Source: an uncultured Clostridium sp. (GTDB lineage: Bacteria > Bacillota > Clostridia > TANB77 > CAG-508). From it: a stretch of 62,375 nucleotides of DNA. Shown piece by piece: positions 37,401 to 47,343 of the stretch; position 1 is the stretch's first letter; the number at the start of each line of letters is the position of its first letter. The DNA is taken from NCBI GenBank assembly GCA_946497695.1, contig CAMMLJ010000008.1:1-62375 (forward strand). Direction: 5' to 3'. Both the position numbers and the translations under genes were made by a program. The notes beneath the pieces are model-generated. The model was not told the DNA's origin. It saw only the letters and a program-made list of their open reading frames with translations, and searched no databases.

Positions 37401-40400
37401 GTTGATAAAACATATATATTAAAAGAAATTCGTACACCAGGTTCATACGAAAAGAACGAAACAGAAGTTAAATTTAAAGTAACAGTACAAGATGATAAGT
37501 TAGTATTACAAATTCTAGAAGGTCAAGATTCTTTAAAAGAATATAACATTACACAAGCAACAACAGACTCTAGAGGAATACTAAACTTTAAAGTAGAAAA
37601 TACACCAAAATATAAAGTAATTTTAACAAAGAAAGATAATACAGATGGAAGTCTTCTAGCAGGAGTAAAATATAAGCTAGAGGGAGAAGGACTAGGAAAT
37701 GGTATAACAGTTGCAACAAATAAAGAAGGAACTTTAACATTAACAGGACTTTCTCATGATGTAGAATATACATTAACAGAAACAGAGGCTAAAGATTACT
37801 ATGTAAACGAAACACCAGTTAAATTTAAAGTTGTAAATAATTCTGGAAAATTAGAGTTTGTTGTTACAAGTGGAAGCTTTAATAGCAATTCACAAGTTAC
37901 AACAGGAACAGGTGTAACAGGGTTAGATGCACAAGACACTGTAACAGCAGAACTTACAAACGAGAAAATACCTACATATCAAGTTTCTGTAAAGAAATTT
38001 GCAAAAGAAGAAGACACAACATTAAAAGGTGCACAATATAAAATAACAGGAGAAGGAATTGACGAGAAAGGAGCAACATATACAACAGATGAGACAGGAG
38101 TTCTTACAATTCCAAATCTTTACGAATATGTAGAAGGAAAGAACATTACAGGAGTATATACACTTCAAGAAATTACTCCACCAGAAGGATATGCACTAGA
38201 TTCTAGAGAACTACAATTTAGAGTAAAAAGAAATACAGAAGGAGCTTTAGAATTAGAGGTATTAGGAGACAATTTCTTACGCAATAGTAGTGTTCAAGAT
38301 AATACAATAAACTTAGAATTTGAAGATGAACCATTATTTAAAATAACCAAAATAGATGGGGTAACAAAACTTCCAATTCAAAATGCTAAATTTGTTATAA
38401 AAGAAATAGATGAAAATTATAATGAATTAGGATTTGCAAAAGATATTAATGGAAATGTTGTAGGAACATTAGAAGAAAATGTTGGAGCAGGTAGTATTAC
38501 ATTCCCATTAGATGAAGAAACATATCCATGGTCTAAGTTAGAAGACGGAACATATCAAAGTGGAATTTCCGGATTAAGAAGTAAAACAAGCACAATGACT
38601 TCAAAAGAATTTACACTAGAAAAAGATGGAAATATTAGCTTTGAATGGGCAGTATCTTCGGAAAGTGTAAGTTATGATTATGTATATTATACAATTACAA
38701 ATACAAAAGATAATTCTACAATAGGAGGAACATCAACTAAAATTGGTGGAAATCCTTCTATTACAGATTATAATAATTTAGTATTTGAAACTGTAACAGA
38801 AGAACTAGAAGCAGGAACATACAAAATAGCATTTTCTTATCGTAAAAATGGTTCAGGAGATAAAGGCTTAGACGCAGGTTTTGTAAAAAATATAAAACTA
38901 GAAGGAATGAATACACAAATCCCAGTAGTAAAGACAGACGAAAATGGTGAAATTTCTTATGGGTTAAAAGCAGGGTTATATAAAGCAACCGAAATAGAAG
39001 CACCAGAAGGTTACGAACTTGCAGAAAATGAAGCAGATAGAACATATTATTTTGGTATTGGTGCAAGTAAAGCACAAGAAACAGAATTTGGAACATCATT
39101 TAATGCAAGTGTTGCAGGAGATCAATGGAATAAAGTAGAAGCTGTAGAAGCAACTACAGATAATGGATTTGTAACAAGTGGATACTTTACAAAAGAAGCT
39201 GATTTAAACAATGATGGATTAGCAGATGTAAAAGGAAACGACTCATATTATTCTGGCTTTATTGCAAAATATAATAAAGAAGGTAATATGGAAATTGCAA
39301 ATTCTGTATATACAGAATCAGGAGAAGTTATATTACATAAAGTAATTCAAACAAATGATGGTGGTTATGTAGTAGGAGGAAGCTTTACAGGTACAAATTT
39401 ACAAGTAGGAGAAGTAAGTACAGGTTTAACAAATACTACAAACGACTTAAAAGGTATAGTAATAAAACTAAGTAGTAGTGGAAGTTATGAATGGGCTAAA
39501 GAAGTTGCACAAGAAGGATTAGATTATGATGTAACAGCATTAACACAAAACTTGGAAGGAAATATCGTTGCAGGTGTTACAACTGGCGAAAATCCAAAAG
39601 TTATAGAGTATACTAATACAGATGGAAGCATAAATGGTGAAACAACAATAAGTGCAAATGTACAAATTTCAGATATGGATGGATATAATAGCCAAGATGT
39701 CATAATAGTAAGCCAAGGATTAACAGATACAACTACAGGTAGAATAGATTTATACTCAAATGGTAGTGTAACTGCAGGAAGCGAACTAGACTTTAATGCA
39801 AATGCAGTTGCAAGATTAGATAATGGAAAAGCTATAATTGTAGGTAATTACACAGGAACAGCGCAAACAGTAAAAACAAAAGGAAATTATGACGGAATAA
39901 TTATAGAATATGATATAAACTCTAGTACAATTAATAGTAGCAAATTTATAAGAGGAACATTGGATGAAGTATTAACAAGTGTAACTAAAACTACAGATGG
40001 TGGATATATTATAGGTGGTTATACATATAGTAGCCAAGTTGACTTTAACCAAGAAGAAACAACATGGGAAATACCTAGTATTTCTGGTGACTCTGATGGA
40101 TTTGTAATAAAATATGATTCTGACGGAAACCAAGCATGGTATAAACAAGTAACAGGTGATAATTTAGACGAAGTAACAGGAGTTGCAGAAAGAGATGAAA
40201 ATGAATTTGTTGCAGTTGGATATTTTAATAGTACTACAGTAAAAGGAGATATAGCAGATTCACAAGGAGCAAGCTTGTCTAAATATTCTGATGGATTTGT
40301 ATTTAACTATGGAGAAATTATTACAGCGCCAGAAGTACCAGAATCATCAGAAATAACCATAGAAAATAATTTAAAGAAATTCCAAATAACTACAGATGTA

Positions 40401-43400
40401 GAAGAAGTAGATGGAGTAAAAGGTGGAACAATCACAGGTGAAGATGAAGCACCATACGAGGTAGTTGAATATGGAAAAGACAGTACAAAAGAAATTAAGA
40501 TTGTGCCAGACGAGAATTACAAGATTGTTAAGATAACTGTAAATGGTGAAAATTATGAATTTACACCAGATGAAGATGGTTCATTCACAATGCCACAATT
40601 TACAAATATGCAAACAAATAAACATATAGTTGTAACTTTCAGTAATACTGCTTCAAGTGTTTTAGTACATCATTATATAGATGGTACACAAACAAAAGTT
40701 GCAGAAGATGAACATATTGCAGGAACAATTGGTGAAAGCTATACAACAGCTCCACATATGGATTTAGAAGAATATGAATTAAAACAAGTAGATGGAGAAT
40801 ATGTAATTCCTGATAACGCAAGTGGAACATTTAAACAAGAAGAACAAGTTATTACATATTATTATGTTAAAAAACAAGTTCCATTAACTGTACACCATTA
40901 TATTGAAGGTACAAACGAACAAGTACTACTAGCATCAGGCGAACTTGCACAAGATGTAGTAACAAAAGGAGAAATAGGAACAGAATATACAACAGTAGCA
41001 TTAACACCAGAAGAATTAAATCCTAAATATGAACTTTCTATAACTCCTTCAAATGCAAATGGAATATATACTAAAGATGGAGTTGTAGTAACATATTACT
41101 ATAAAGCTAAAAAAGTAGAAGTAACAACTGCTGTACAAACCCATAAAGAAACAAACGAAATGGGAGAAGAGGTGGATGTAGCAGGAGGAACAATATCTGG
41201 ACAAAATCAAAAACCATATGAGACAGTTGTATATGGAGAGGATTCTAAAAATGATATCGTTGCAATACCTGATGAAAACTACCAAGTAAAACAAATATTA
41301 ATAAATGGAGAACCTCTAGAATTTACACCAGAAGAAGATGGAACAGTAATTTTAAATAAATTTACTGATATGACAGAAGATAAACACGTAGTAGTAGAAT
41401 TTGAGAAGATACCAGCCAAAGTCATTGTTCACTACTACATAGAAGGAACAACAGATAAAGTTCCATTACAAACTGGTGGAACAGCAGAGGATGTTACACA
41501 AACAGGAGTTGTTGGAGATATTTATGCAACTAAACCAGCAGATAATGTAAACAGTATGTATGAGCTTATATCTACACCAACAAATGCTAGTGGAACTATG
41601 ACAAAAGATACAATAGAAGTAATTTACTACTACAAATTAAAAGCAACATCAGTACTAGTACACCACTATAAAGAAAATACAACAGAAAAATTAAGTAATG
41701 ATGTAACAATAAATGGAAAAGTAGGAGAAAGTTATACGACTCAAGTGGCAACAGATATACCACAAAATTATGAGTTAGTAGCAACACCAACGAATGCAAC
41801 AGGAACAATGACAGAAGACCAAATAGTAGTAATATATTACTACAGGCTAAAAACACCAAGTGTGACAAATAACATAACAAAAACAGGAACAGACAGAATA
41901 ACAGTAGCAAATCAAGAAATGAGTTATACTGTAACATATACAGCAAATGTAACAGACTATATAGGAAATGCAGAAGTAACAATCGTAGATACACTTCCAT
42001 ATGCAATAGATGAGGCAAAATCAGATTTAGCAGGTGGAACATATGATTCAGCTAGCAAGACAATTACATGGAAAGAGAACGTATCAGACATAAATAGTTA
42101 TACAGGTAATGGAACAGTAAATGTTACAAAGACATTTAAAGTAGTATATGTAGATTTAGATATGAACCAAGAAAAAGTTGTTAATAATGTAAAAGGAAAT
42201 ATTAAGTTATTAACACCGGAGAAAACAAGTGAAGATGTAACAGGAAGCCAAGAGAGCACAATATATAAAGCGATAATAAGTAGCGAAAAATTGGTAGATA
42301 AGACAGAAGCAATAGAAGGAGAAAAAGTAACATATACAATAAGAATAACAAATGAAGGAAACCTAGCAAAAACAGTAACAGTAAGAGATACATTACCAGC
42401 AGGAATAACATTTGATAATGATACACTAATACAGGTAGGAACAACAGGAACAGTATATACAGAACAAAACTTAAAGAATGGAATACCAGTAGAAGTACCA
42501 GCAAATGGAAGTATAGATGTAGTATTTGCAGGAAAAGTAGATACATTAGCAAGTAATGAATACAGTAAGACATTAACAAACCAAGCAACAGTAGATAATG
42601 AGCCAACAAATGAAGTAACAACAAATGTAACAAAGGCAAATATAACAGCACATAAAGAAGCTGAGCCAGTAAGTGGAAATAAAGTACGCTTAGGAGATGA
42701 AATAACATATAGAATAAGAGTAAGAAATGACGGAACAAGAGAAGGAACAGCAATTGTAAAAGATACAATTCCAACAGGAACAACATTTGTAGAAGGTTCA
42801 ATAAAGATAGACAATGTTGCAGATAGCACAAAGACAGCTACAGACTTACAAAATGGAATAAGTATAACAGTTGGAGTAGGAGCAGAAAAAGTAGTAGAGT
42901 TTAAAGTAACAGTAAACAAATTAATAGATGGAACAAAGATAAAGAATACAGCATATATAAATCAAAATGGAGAAGACAAGAAAGTTCCAGAAGAGCCAGA
43001 GCATACATATGTAGAACCAAAAGAAGAACAAAACATAACTAAAACAGGAACAACAACAATAGAAAGCTTAGACCAAGAAATAACATATAACATAAATTAC
43101 ACTGCTAAAATAACAGATTATAGTGGAAAAGCAACAGTAAAATTAATAGATACATTACCATATGCAATAGATGAAGCTAGATCAGATTTAGCAGGAGGAA
43201 CATATGATGCACAGGCACAAACAATAACATGGGAAGAACCTGTAGAAAATATACAAATTACAGAAGAAAAAGAAATAACAGTAAATAAAACAATAAAAGT
43301 AGTATATAAAGATGTAAGCCCAGATGTAGTAAGTATAAAAAATGTTGTTACAGGACATATAGAATACGAAACACCAGTTATGACAAGTGATGAAGTAACA

Positions 43401-45995
43401 GCAAATGCAACTACAACAACTGGATTTACAGTAAATATACCAGTAAGTAAAGTTTGGGAAGATGACTCAAACAAACTTGGACAACGTCCTACAAAAGTAG
43501 TATTTAAACTACATGGAAGTGATGGAAGCGAATATATAAAAGAAATGAGTAAGCCAGGAACACAAGGAAGTACAACAACACAAGATAGCACTAATCCAAA
43601 TAAATGGAATGATATATTCGAAAACTTACCAAAATATGATAGTAACAACCAAGAAATAGTATATACATTAACAGAAGAAGAAAAGACAGAAGGAGACTTA
43701 AAATACTATGATAGCATAGTTACAGATAAGACAGTAACAAACACAAATAAATATGGAAAAGTAACAGTACATCATTACATAATGAATACAGATGGAAGTA
43801 CTACAACAACAAGAGTTCCAGATGCAAATGGAACAGAAATAGCAGATGTAGTAATAGAAGGAAAAGAAGGAACATCATATGAAACAGAAGCAGCAACTAA
43901 TATAAATGAAAAATACGAACTTGTAGCAGAAAAATTACCAGCAAATGCTACAGGAACAATAGAAAAATACAACGAAGAGAAGCCACAAGAAGTAATATAT
44001 TATTACAGATTAAAACCAGCAAAAGTATTAATAAATTACTTAGAGAAAGATGAAGATACAGATGACAGCAATAATGTTGTATTAAGCAGTCAAGAGCAAA
44101 TAACAGGATATGTAGATGATAGTTACAATACAGATACAGACCACAGAAAAGAAACAATTGAGAAAGACGGAAAAACATATACTTTAGTTAGTGACAGTGG
44201 TAACAAAACAGGAAATATGACATTACAAGATATAACAGTAACATACTATTATCTACAAAATACAAAAGCAACAGTAAGATATGTGGAAAGAAATCCAGAA
44301 ACACACGAAATAGTAAAAGACTTAGAAGAGCCAACAGTAAAAGAAGGACTAGTAGGAGATAAATTTGTAACAACTTCAAAAGACTTTGTGGGATACAAAT
44401 TAGTAGAAAGCCCAGAAAAGACAACAATAGAGATGACAAAAGAAGAACAAACACTAATCTATTACTATGAACCAGTATATACAGGATTAATAGAAAACCA
44501 CATAGATGATAAGACAGGAAAAGTGTTATATACTGAAACACATGACGTACAAGTAGGAGAAGACTACGACATACCAAGCAAAGAATTTGAAGGATATGAC
44601 TTAGTAGAAAGCAAACTTCCAGAAAATGCAGAAGGAACAATGGGAGAAGAACTTGTAACAGTAAATTACTATTACATTAAAAAAGCAGTGTTAGAAGTAA
44701 ACTACATAGATAAATTAACAGGAGAACCTTTAACAGAACAAATAGTAGATGAAACTAAACACGAAGGAGATGAATATACAACAGAGCAAAAGACATTTGA
44801 AGGATATGATTTAATAGAAGTACCTTCAAATGCAAATGGAACAATAGAAGTAGAAACAGATGAAGAAGGAAACATAACAAATAATAGAACAGTTGTAACA
44901 TATTATTATGCAAAGAAATCTGCCGGAGTAGAAGAACATCATATAGACTTAAGAACAGGAGAAGAATTAGAAGAGCCAACGTTACACCAAGGACATATAG
45001 GAGATGAATACAATATACCTTCAAAAGATTTCCTAAGCTATCAAGTAGTAACAGTAGATGAAGAGGGAAACAGTATGTTACCAGAAAACAGTATAGGAAA
45101 AATGACAGAAGAGAAAATAGTGGTAAACTACTACTATAATCAACCAGCAAAAGTAATAGTACACTATGTGGAAAAAGCAACAGGAAAAGAAATAGAAGAA
45201 ACAAATCCAGAAACAGGTGAATTACAAAATAGCCAAGTATTAATAGAAGGACAAAAAGATGACGATTATACAGCAACAGCAAAAGAATTCGAGTATTATA
45301 CATTAATCGAGAAGCCACAAGAAGAACAAGGTAAAATGAAAGTAGAAATCGTAAAAGATGAAGAAGGAAACGATGTAGTAAATAATACAATAGAATTATA
45401 TTATTATTACGAAGCTAAACCATTTAACATAGGAGTAGACAAAGAAATAACAGGAATAATAGTAAATGGAGAAAGAAGAGAACCTACAAATGGAAAAATA
45501 GAGAAAGTGGAAATCTACAGAAAGAGTACAGAAGAAACAAGTGTACAAGTAGAATACAAGATAAAAGTAAGTAACACAGGAGAAGTAAGCGGAAACGCAA
45601 CAATAGAAGAAAACATTCCAGAAGGAATGAGACTAGCAAATAATGACGGAACATGGGAAGAACAAGAAGGAAAATTAATAAAAGTAATACCAGAGCTAGG
45701 AGCAGGAGAAACAAAAGAATATACAGTATTATTAAACTGGGAACAAACTGGAGAGAACATGGGAGAAAAGACTAATGAAGTAAAATTAGTAGGAACAGGA
45801 AATGTACCAGGATTTGTAGATAACAATGATAAAGATAATACAGCAAATGCAAATGTAATCATAAGTGTAGAAACTGGAGAATTACCAATAGGGTTAATAA
45901 TTGCATTAGTAGGATTAGTAGGATTAGAGACAGTAACATTAAGATATGCAGTAGTATTAACAAAGAGACAAAAGAAAAAAATAAATAAGAAATAA
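34428..45995 (+). CDS. Giant multidomain surface protein (3855 residues)
   Basis: An N-terminal hydrophobic segment (residues 10-30) is followed by a long beta-rich region to about 940. SpaA/Cna-B-like domains follow to about 1540, with typical ends such as YTLQEITPPEGYAL. A repeat region with propeller-like TTDGGYIIGGY motifs spans 1545-1965. Then come a short beta domain, MucBP-type domains (about 2065-2475; VLVHHYIDGT...ITYYY), DUF11-type domains (about 2478-3000; TLPYAIDEAKSDLAGGTYD), a Cna-B domain (VWEDDSNKLGQRP) and more MucBP domains to 3665. A last DUF11 domain and a C-terminal helix (GLIIALVGLVGLETVTL) with a basic tail end the protein. No LPxTG is present, so it is probably membrane-anchored. 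The ATG has AGGAGG. Mucus or host binding is inferred. Confidence 0.88.
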   Translation: MKGKRTKKITLSISVLAVVTAIITVVALLVNTQNKKAKLLADPEIQKSMEYEQVQEGDEKVPNTDYVQFDAFFLRDLDGDGYAEQVRGMCRDINKTDTLYMNLNVLTNGKLVDGKITIKTSNMNLSTAIVEDNVIKQNYISNNTTEIALKDVNNGTQKLIYGTVNASNFGNDTNKYSQVNSVVLTGKHIADDGTETQISKTVDFNVDWYGSVTASIYNYTGTQNIEEITDENKENITLNFSVTTRETTDDLILKKAVLEGTIPTVNGYKPTSVEVTSSDVNFEYDEETGNFTITREASINEAGIVTKTVSDYNTFNFKVTYPYELYESLTGDTLSLQVPVKAYYEGFNNPNDEFQNPIQSNIAERNITFLWRKPEGSVARFDVTIGKYRSYDYNYIISKEEPLKIYNETAEETEDLYEVRWYAYTGDQINVDSIQMKETNTPYTDRFLNTEGTYFNMSDYTKNTGIYFSNVENTLGEDGYIKVINDETGEEIHTFTKEDWNNYSSSSPYMYEEPVKHIRVETSKANKNASFYVYNIKEIDDNVLTSTFTKEEFDKLEYVYTYLTGNVKIEGSTEYTKINDDTANARYEEPISVASITVNRDTIGTQNTEKDIDLTITTRNDYYNMKGWTNGRFLVELPEEVLDVEINSVNISNSSVKLLAYEIVEQDGKKFIKIETENENEANYTITINTNLTADPRSVTQSKSVKLYAYNEFCNNYKNTTADIYDVDGDENVTENVNYATDTLNIVAPSSLLTNQQATNYNEAGETAVAPQIATIDKTEADTATVNVSVTNNYSGTISEVSILGKIPFEGNTFSINGTDLGSNYTTQMVDGGITVPEDLKDKVTVYYSEKENPTTDLNDSENGWTTTPDFSKVKTYLIDLGDYVLSVKENRVFTYQIKVPSTVSYNDVSYSAHAVYFCLDTAEGKFKTQTETTKLGFRIERKYHFNMQKVKEDTTVPVQGATFSITAEGEDETKLGTTNNSGTFTIQNLFVDKTYILKEIRTPGSYEKNETEVKFKVTVQDDKLVLQILEGQDSLKEYNITQATTDSRGILNFKVENTPKYKVILTKKDNTDGSLLAGVKYKLEGEGLGNGITVATNKEGTLTLTGLSHDVEYTLTETEAKDYYVNETPVKFKVVNNSGKLEFVVTSGSFNSNSQVTTGTGVTGLDAQDTVTAELTNEKIPTYQVSVKKFAKEEDTTLKGAQYKITGEGIDEKGATYTTDETGVLTIPNLYEYVEGKNITGVYTLQEITPPEGYALDSRELQFRVKRNTEGALELEVLGDNFLRNSSVQDNTINLEFEDEPLFKITKIDGVTKLPIQNAKFVIKEIDENYNELGFAKDINGNVVGTLEENVGAGSITFPLDEETYPWSKLEDGTYQSGISGLRSKTSTMTSKEFTLEKDGNISFEWAVSSESVSYDYVYYTITNTKDNSTIGGTSTKIGGNPSITDYNNLVFETVTEELEAGTYKIAFSYRKNGSGDKGLDAGFVKNIKLEGMNTQIPVVKTDENGEISYGLKAGLYKATEIEAPEGYELAENEADRTYYFGIGASKAQETEFGTSFNASVAGDQWNKVEAVEATTDNGFVTSGYFTKEADLNNDGLADVKGNDSYYSGFIAKYNKEGNMEIANSVYTESGEVILHKVIQTNDGGYVVGGSFTGTNLQVGEVSTGLTNTTNDLKGIVIKLSSSGSYEWAKEVAQEGLDYDVTALTQNLEGNIVAGVTTGENPKVIEYTNTDGSINGETTISANVQISDMDGYNSQDVIIVSQGLTDTTTGRIDLYSNGSVTAGSELDFNANAVARLDNGKAIIVGNYTGTAQTVKTKGNYDGIIIEYDINSSTINSSKFIRGTLDEVLTSVTKTTDGGYIIGGYTYSSQVDFNQEETTWEIPSISGDSDGFVIKYDSDGNQAWYKQVTGDNLDEVTGVAERDENEFVAVGYFNSTTVKGDIADSQGASLSKYSDGFVFNYGEIITAPEVPESSEITIENNLKKFQITTDVEEVDGVKGGTITGEDEAPYEVVEYGKDSTKEIKIVPDENYKIVKITVNGENYEFTPDEDGSFTMPQFTNMQTNKHIVVTFSNTASSVLVHHYIDGTQTKVAEDEHIAGTIGESYTTAPHMDLEEYELKQVDGEYVIPDNASGTFKQEEQVITYYYVKKQVPLTVHHYIEGTNEQVLLASGELAQDVVTKGEIGTEYTTVALTPEELNPKYELSITPSNANGIYTKDGVVVTYYYKAKKVEVTTAVQTHKETNEMGEEVDVAGGTISGQNQKPYETVVYGEDSKNDIVAIPDENYQVKQILINGEPLEFTPEEDGTVILNKFTDMTEDKHVVVEFEKIPAKVIVHYYIEGTTDKVPLQTGGTAEDVTQTGVVGDIYATKPADNVNSMYELISTPTNASGTMTKDTIEVIYYYKLKATSVLVHHYKENTTEKLSNDVTINGKVGESYTTQVATDIPQNYELVATPTNATGTMTEDQIVVIYYYRLKTPSVTNNITKTGTDRITVANQEMSYTVTYTANVTDYIGNAEVTIVDTLPYAIDEAKSDLAGGTYDSASKTITWKENVSDINSYTGNGTVNVTKTFKVVYVDLDMNQEKVVNNVKGNIKLLTPEKTSEDVTGSQESTIYKAIISSEKLVDKTEAIEGEKVTYTIRITNEGNLAKTVTVRDTLPAGITFDNDTLIQVGTTGTVYTEQNLKNGIPVEVPANGSIDVVFAGKVDTLASNEYSKTLTNQATVDNEPTNEVTTNVTKANITAHKEAEPVSGNKVRLGDEITYRIRVRNDGTREGTAIVKDTIPTGTTFVEGSIKIDNVADSTKTATDLQNGISITVGVGAEKVVEFKVTVNKLIDGTKIKNTAYINQNGEDKKVPEEPEHTYVEPKEEQNITKTGTTTIESLDQEITYNINYTAKITDYSGKATVKLIDTLPYAIDEARSDLAGGTYDAQAQTITWEEPVENIQITEEKEITVNKTIKVVYKDVSPDVVSIKNVVTGHIEYETPVMTSDEVTANATTTTGFTVNIPVSKVWEDDSNKLGQRPTKVVFKLHGSDGSEYIKEMSKPGTQGSTTTQDSTNPNKWNDIFENLPKYDSNNQEIVYTLTEEEKTEGDLKYYDSIVTDKTVTNTNKYGKVTVHHYIMNTDGSTTTTRVPDANGTEIADVVIEGKEGTSYETEAATNINEKYELVAEKLPANATGTIEKYNEEKPQEVIYYYRLKPAKVLINYLEKDEDTDDSNNVVLSSQEQITGYVDDSYNTDTDHRKETIEKDGKTYTLVSDSGNKTGNMTLQDITVTYYYLQNTKATVRYVERNPETHEIVKDLEEPTVKEGLVGDKFVTTSKDFVGYKLVESPEKTTIEMTKEEQTLIYYYEPVYTGLIENHIDDKTGKVLYTETHDVQVGEDYDIPSKEFEGYDLVESKLPENAEGTMGEELVTVNYYYIKKAVLEVNYIDKLTGEPLTEQIVDETKHEGDEYTTEQKTFEGYDLIEVPSNANGTIEVETDEEGNITNNRTVVTYYYAKKSAGVEEHHIDLRTGEELEEPTLHQGHIGDEYNIPSKDFLSYQVVTVDEEGNSMLPENSIGKMTEEKIVVNYYYNQPAKVIVHYVEKATGKEIEETNPETGELQNSQVLIEGQKDDDYTATAKEFEYYTLIEKPQEEQGKMKVEIVKDEEGNDVVNNTIELYYYYEAKPFNIGVDKEITGIIVNGERREPTNGKIEKVEIYRKSTEETSVQVEYKIKVSNTGEVSGNATIEENIPEGMRLANNDGTWEEQEGKLIKVIPELGAGETKEYTVLLNWEQTGENMGEKTNEVKLVGTGNVPGFVDNNDKDNTANANVIISVETGELPIGLIIALVGLVGLETVTLRYAVVLTKRQKKKINKK

Positions 45996-46002
45996 AAGTA
46001 AA

Positions 46003-46036
46003 GGGAATCATAGTTAAATACTATAGATTCCTTTTT
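46003..46036 (+). terminator. Terminator after the giant surface protein
   Basis: GGGAATC-ATAG pairs with CTAT-A-GATTCC and is followed by TTTTT. Confidence 0.75.
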
Positions 46037-46107
46037 ATATTATTTCCATAATTATACAGTAAAAGAAATTGGGGATTTCAGGAATTTTCTTATTTAATTA
46101 GGTATTC

Positions 46108-46158
46108 TGTAAACAAAGAGAACTTTAAGCTCCGTCCCTAAAGTTCAAAATGTTTACA
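46108..46158. promoter_or_regulatory. Nested inverted repeat upstream of the ABC operon
   Basis: Two concentric arms are seen: TGTAAACA (46108-46115) with TGTTTACA (46151-46158), and GAACTTTA (46120-46127) with TAAAGTTC (46139-46146). They enclose a GC-richer loop, AGCTCCGTCCC. The element lies about 45 bases upstream of the -35 box of the ABC operon. It could be an operator, or an RNA structure of the preceding transcript. Confidence 0.5.
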
Positions 46159-46203
46159 AAATGTAAATTTTCTGTGAAACAAAAGCTATTATTATAAATA
46201 ATA

Positions 46204-46232
46204 TTGAAATTTAAAATCTTAAGTGATAATAT
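46204..46232 (+). promoter_or_regulatory. Promoter of the ABC transporter operon
   Basis: TTGAAA (46204-46209), a 17-base spacer and TAATAT (46227-46232), 32 bases before the GTG start. Confidence 0.65.
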
Positions 46233-46263
46233 TTACGTATATTTGTAAAAGGAGGAAAAATCG

Positions 46264-47343
46264 GTGATAACTGTAAAAAACGTTACAAAAAAGTATGGAA
46301 AGTTCAAAGCCGTAGATAACATTAGCTTCGAAATTAATGATGGTGAGATAATAGGTCTTTTAGGACCAAACGGAGCAGGAAAAAGTACAACGATGAATAT
46401 TTTAACTGGTTTTATTGAGCCAACAGAAGGAGAAGTTATAATTAATGGTTATAACATTTCAAAAAAGCCAAAAAAGGCAAAAAAATGCATAGGATATATG
46501 CCAGAGGGAGTTCCTTTGTACAAAGATATGACAGTAAAAGAATTTATTACATACATGGCAGAACTTAAAGGCGTAAAAAGAGAGCAAATTAAAGAGAGCG
46601 TAGAACAAGCTATACAAGATACTTGGCTTCAAAATGTAAAAAAGGTTCTTATAAGAAACTTATCAAAAGGATATAAACAACGTGTTAGTATGGCAGGAGC
46701 ATTAGTAGGTAATCCAGAAATAATAATATTAGATGAACCAACGGTAGGTTTAGATCCAAAGCAAATAATAGAAATAAGAAACTTAATAAAAAAGCTAGGA
46801 AAAAATCATACTTTAATAATAAGTTCACATATATTGTCTGAAATAAGTCAAATATGTGAAAAAGTAATAATAATAAATAAAGGACAAATAGTTGCAGTAG
46901 ATTCACCAGAACACCTAGAAGATACCGTAAATGTTGAAGATGCGATAAATATAATTGTAGAAGATGCAAATAACAAAATGGATAATATAGAAATAAAAGG
47001 CGCAAAGAAAATAGATTTGATAAAGAAAAATGATGATAATACTAGGGAATATAGAATAATTCCCGAAAAGGATTATGATATTAGAAAGACAATATTTTCA
47101 GATTTAGCTAAAGAAAATATTGCAATATTTGAGCTTAAGAAACCGGAAATCACTTTAGAAGAAGCGTTCATGGATTTAATTAAGAAAAACGAGAAGGAAA
47201 AAGAAGAAAAAGCAAAACAAGTTGAGGAAGAAAAGAGACAACAAGAAGAGAAAAAGAAACAAGAAAAGATTAAAAAGAAAGAACATAAACAAGAAAAGAA
47301 GAATAACAAAAAAGTAAATAAGAAAAAAGGAGGTAAAAAATAA
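46264..47343 (+). CDS. ABC transporter ATP-binding protein (GldA/ABC-2 type)
   Basis: The ATPase of an ABC-2 type exporter. The 359 residues contain Walker A GPNGAGKST near residue 38, the signature LSKGYKQRV, Walker B IIILDEPTVGLDP and the switch His in ISSHIL. An unusual tail of about 60 residues of Lys, Glu and Gln (from about 300) ends KKGGKK and is probably disordered or coiled. The GTG start follows AAAGGAGG. The stop overlaps the permease start by one base. Confidence 0.9.
   Translation: MITVKNVTKKYGKFKAVDNISFEINDGEIIGLLGPNGAGKSTTMNILTGFIEPTEGEVIINGYNISKKPKKAKKCIGYMPEGVPLYKDMTVKEFITYMAELKGVKREQIKESVEQAIQDTWLQNVKKVLIRNLSKGYKQRVSMAGALVGNPEIIILDEPTVGLDPKQIIEIRNLIKKLGKNHTLIISSHILSEISQICEKVIIINKGQIVAVDSPEHLEDTVNVEDAINIIVEDANNKMDNIEIKGAKKIDLIKKNDDNTREYRIIPEKDYDIRKTIFSDLAKENIAIFELKKPEITLEEAFMDLIKKNEKEKEEKAKQVEEEKRQQEEKKKQEKIKKKEHKQEKKNNKKVNKKKGGKK

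Noticed and set aside
34537..45862. Many long antisense frames in the giant surface protein gene
   Set aside because: They are Leu-rich shadows caused by Glu/Thr-rich codon use on the coding strand. No start sites or family patterns are seen.
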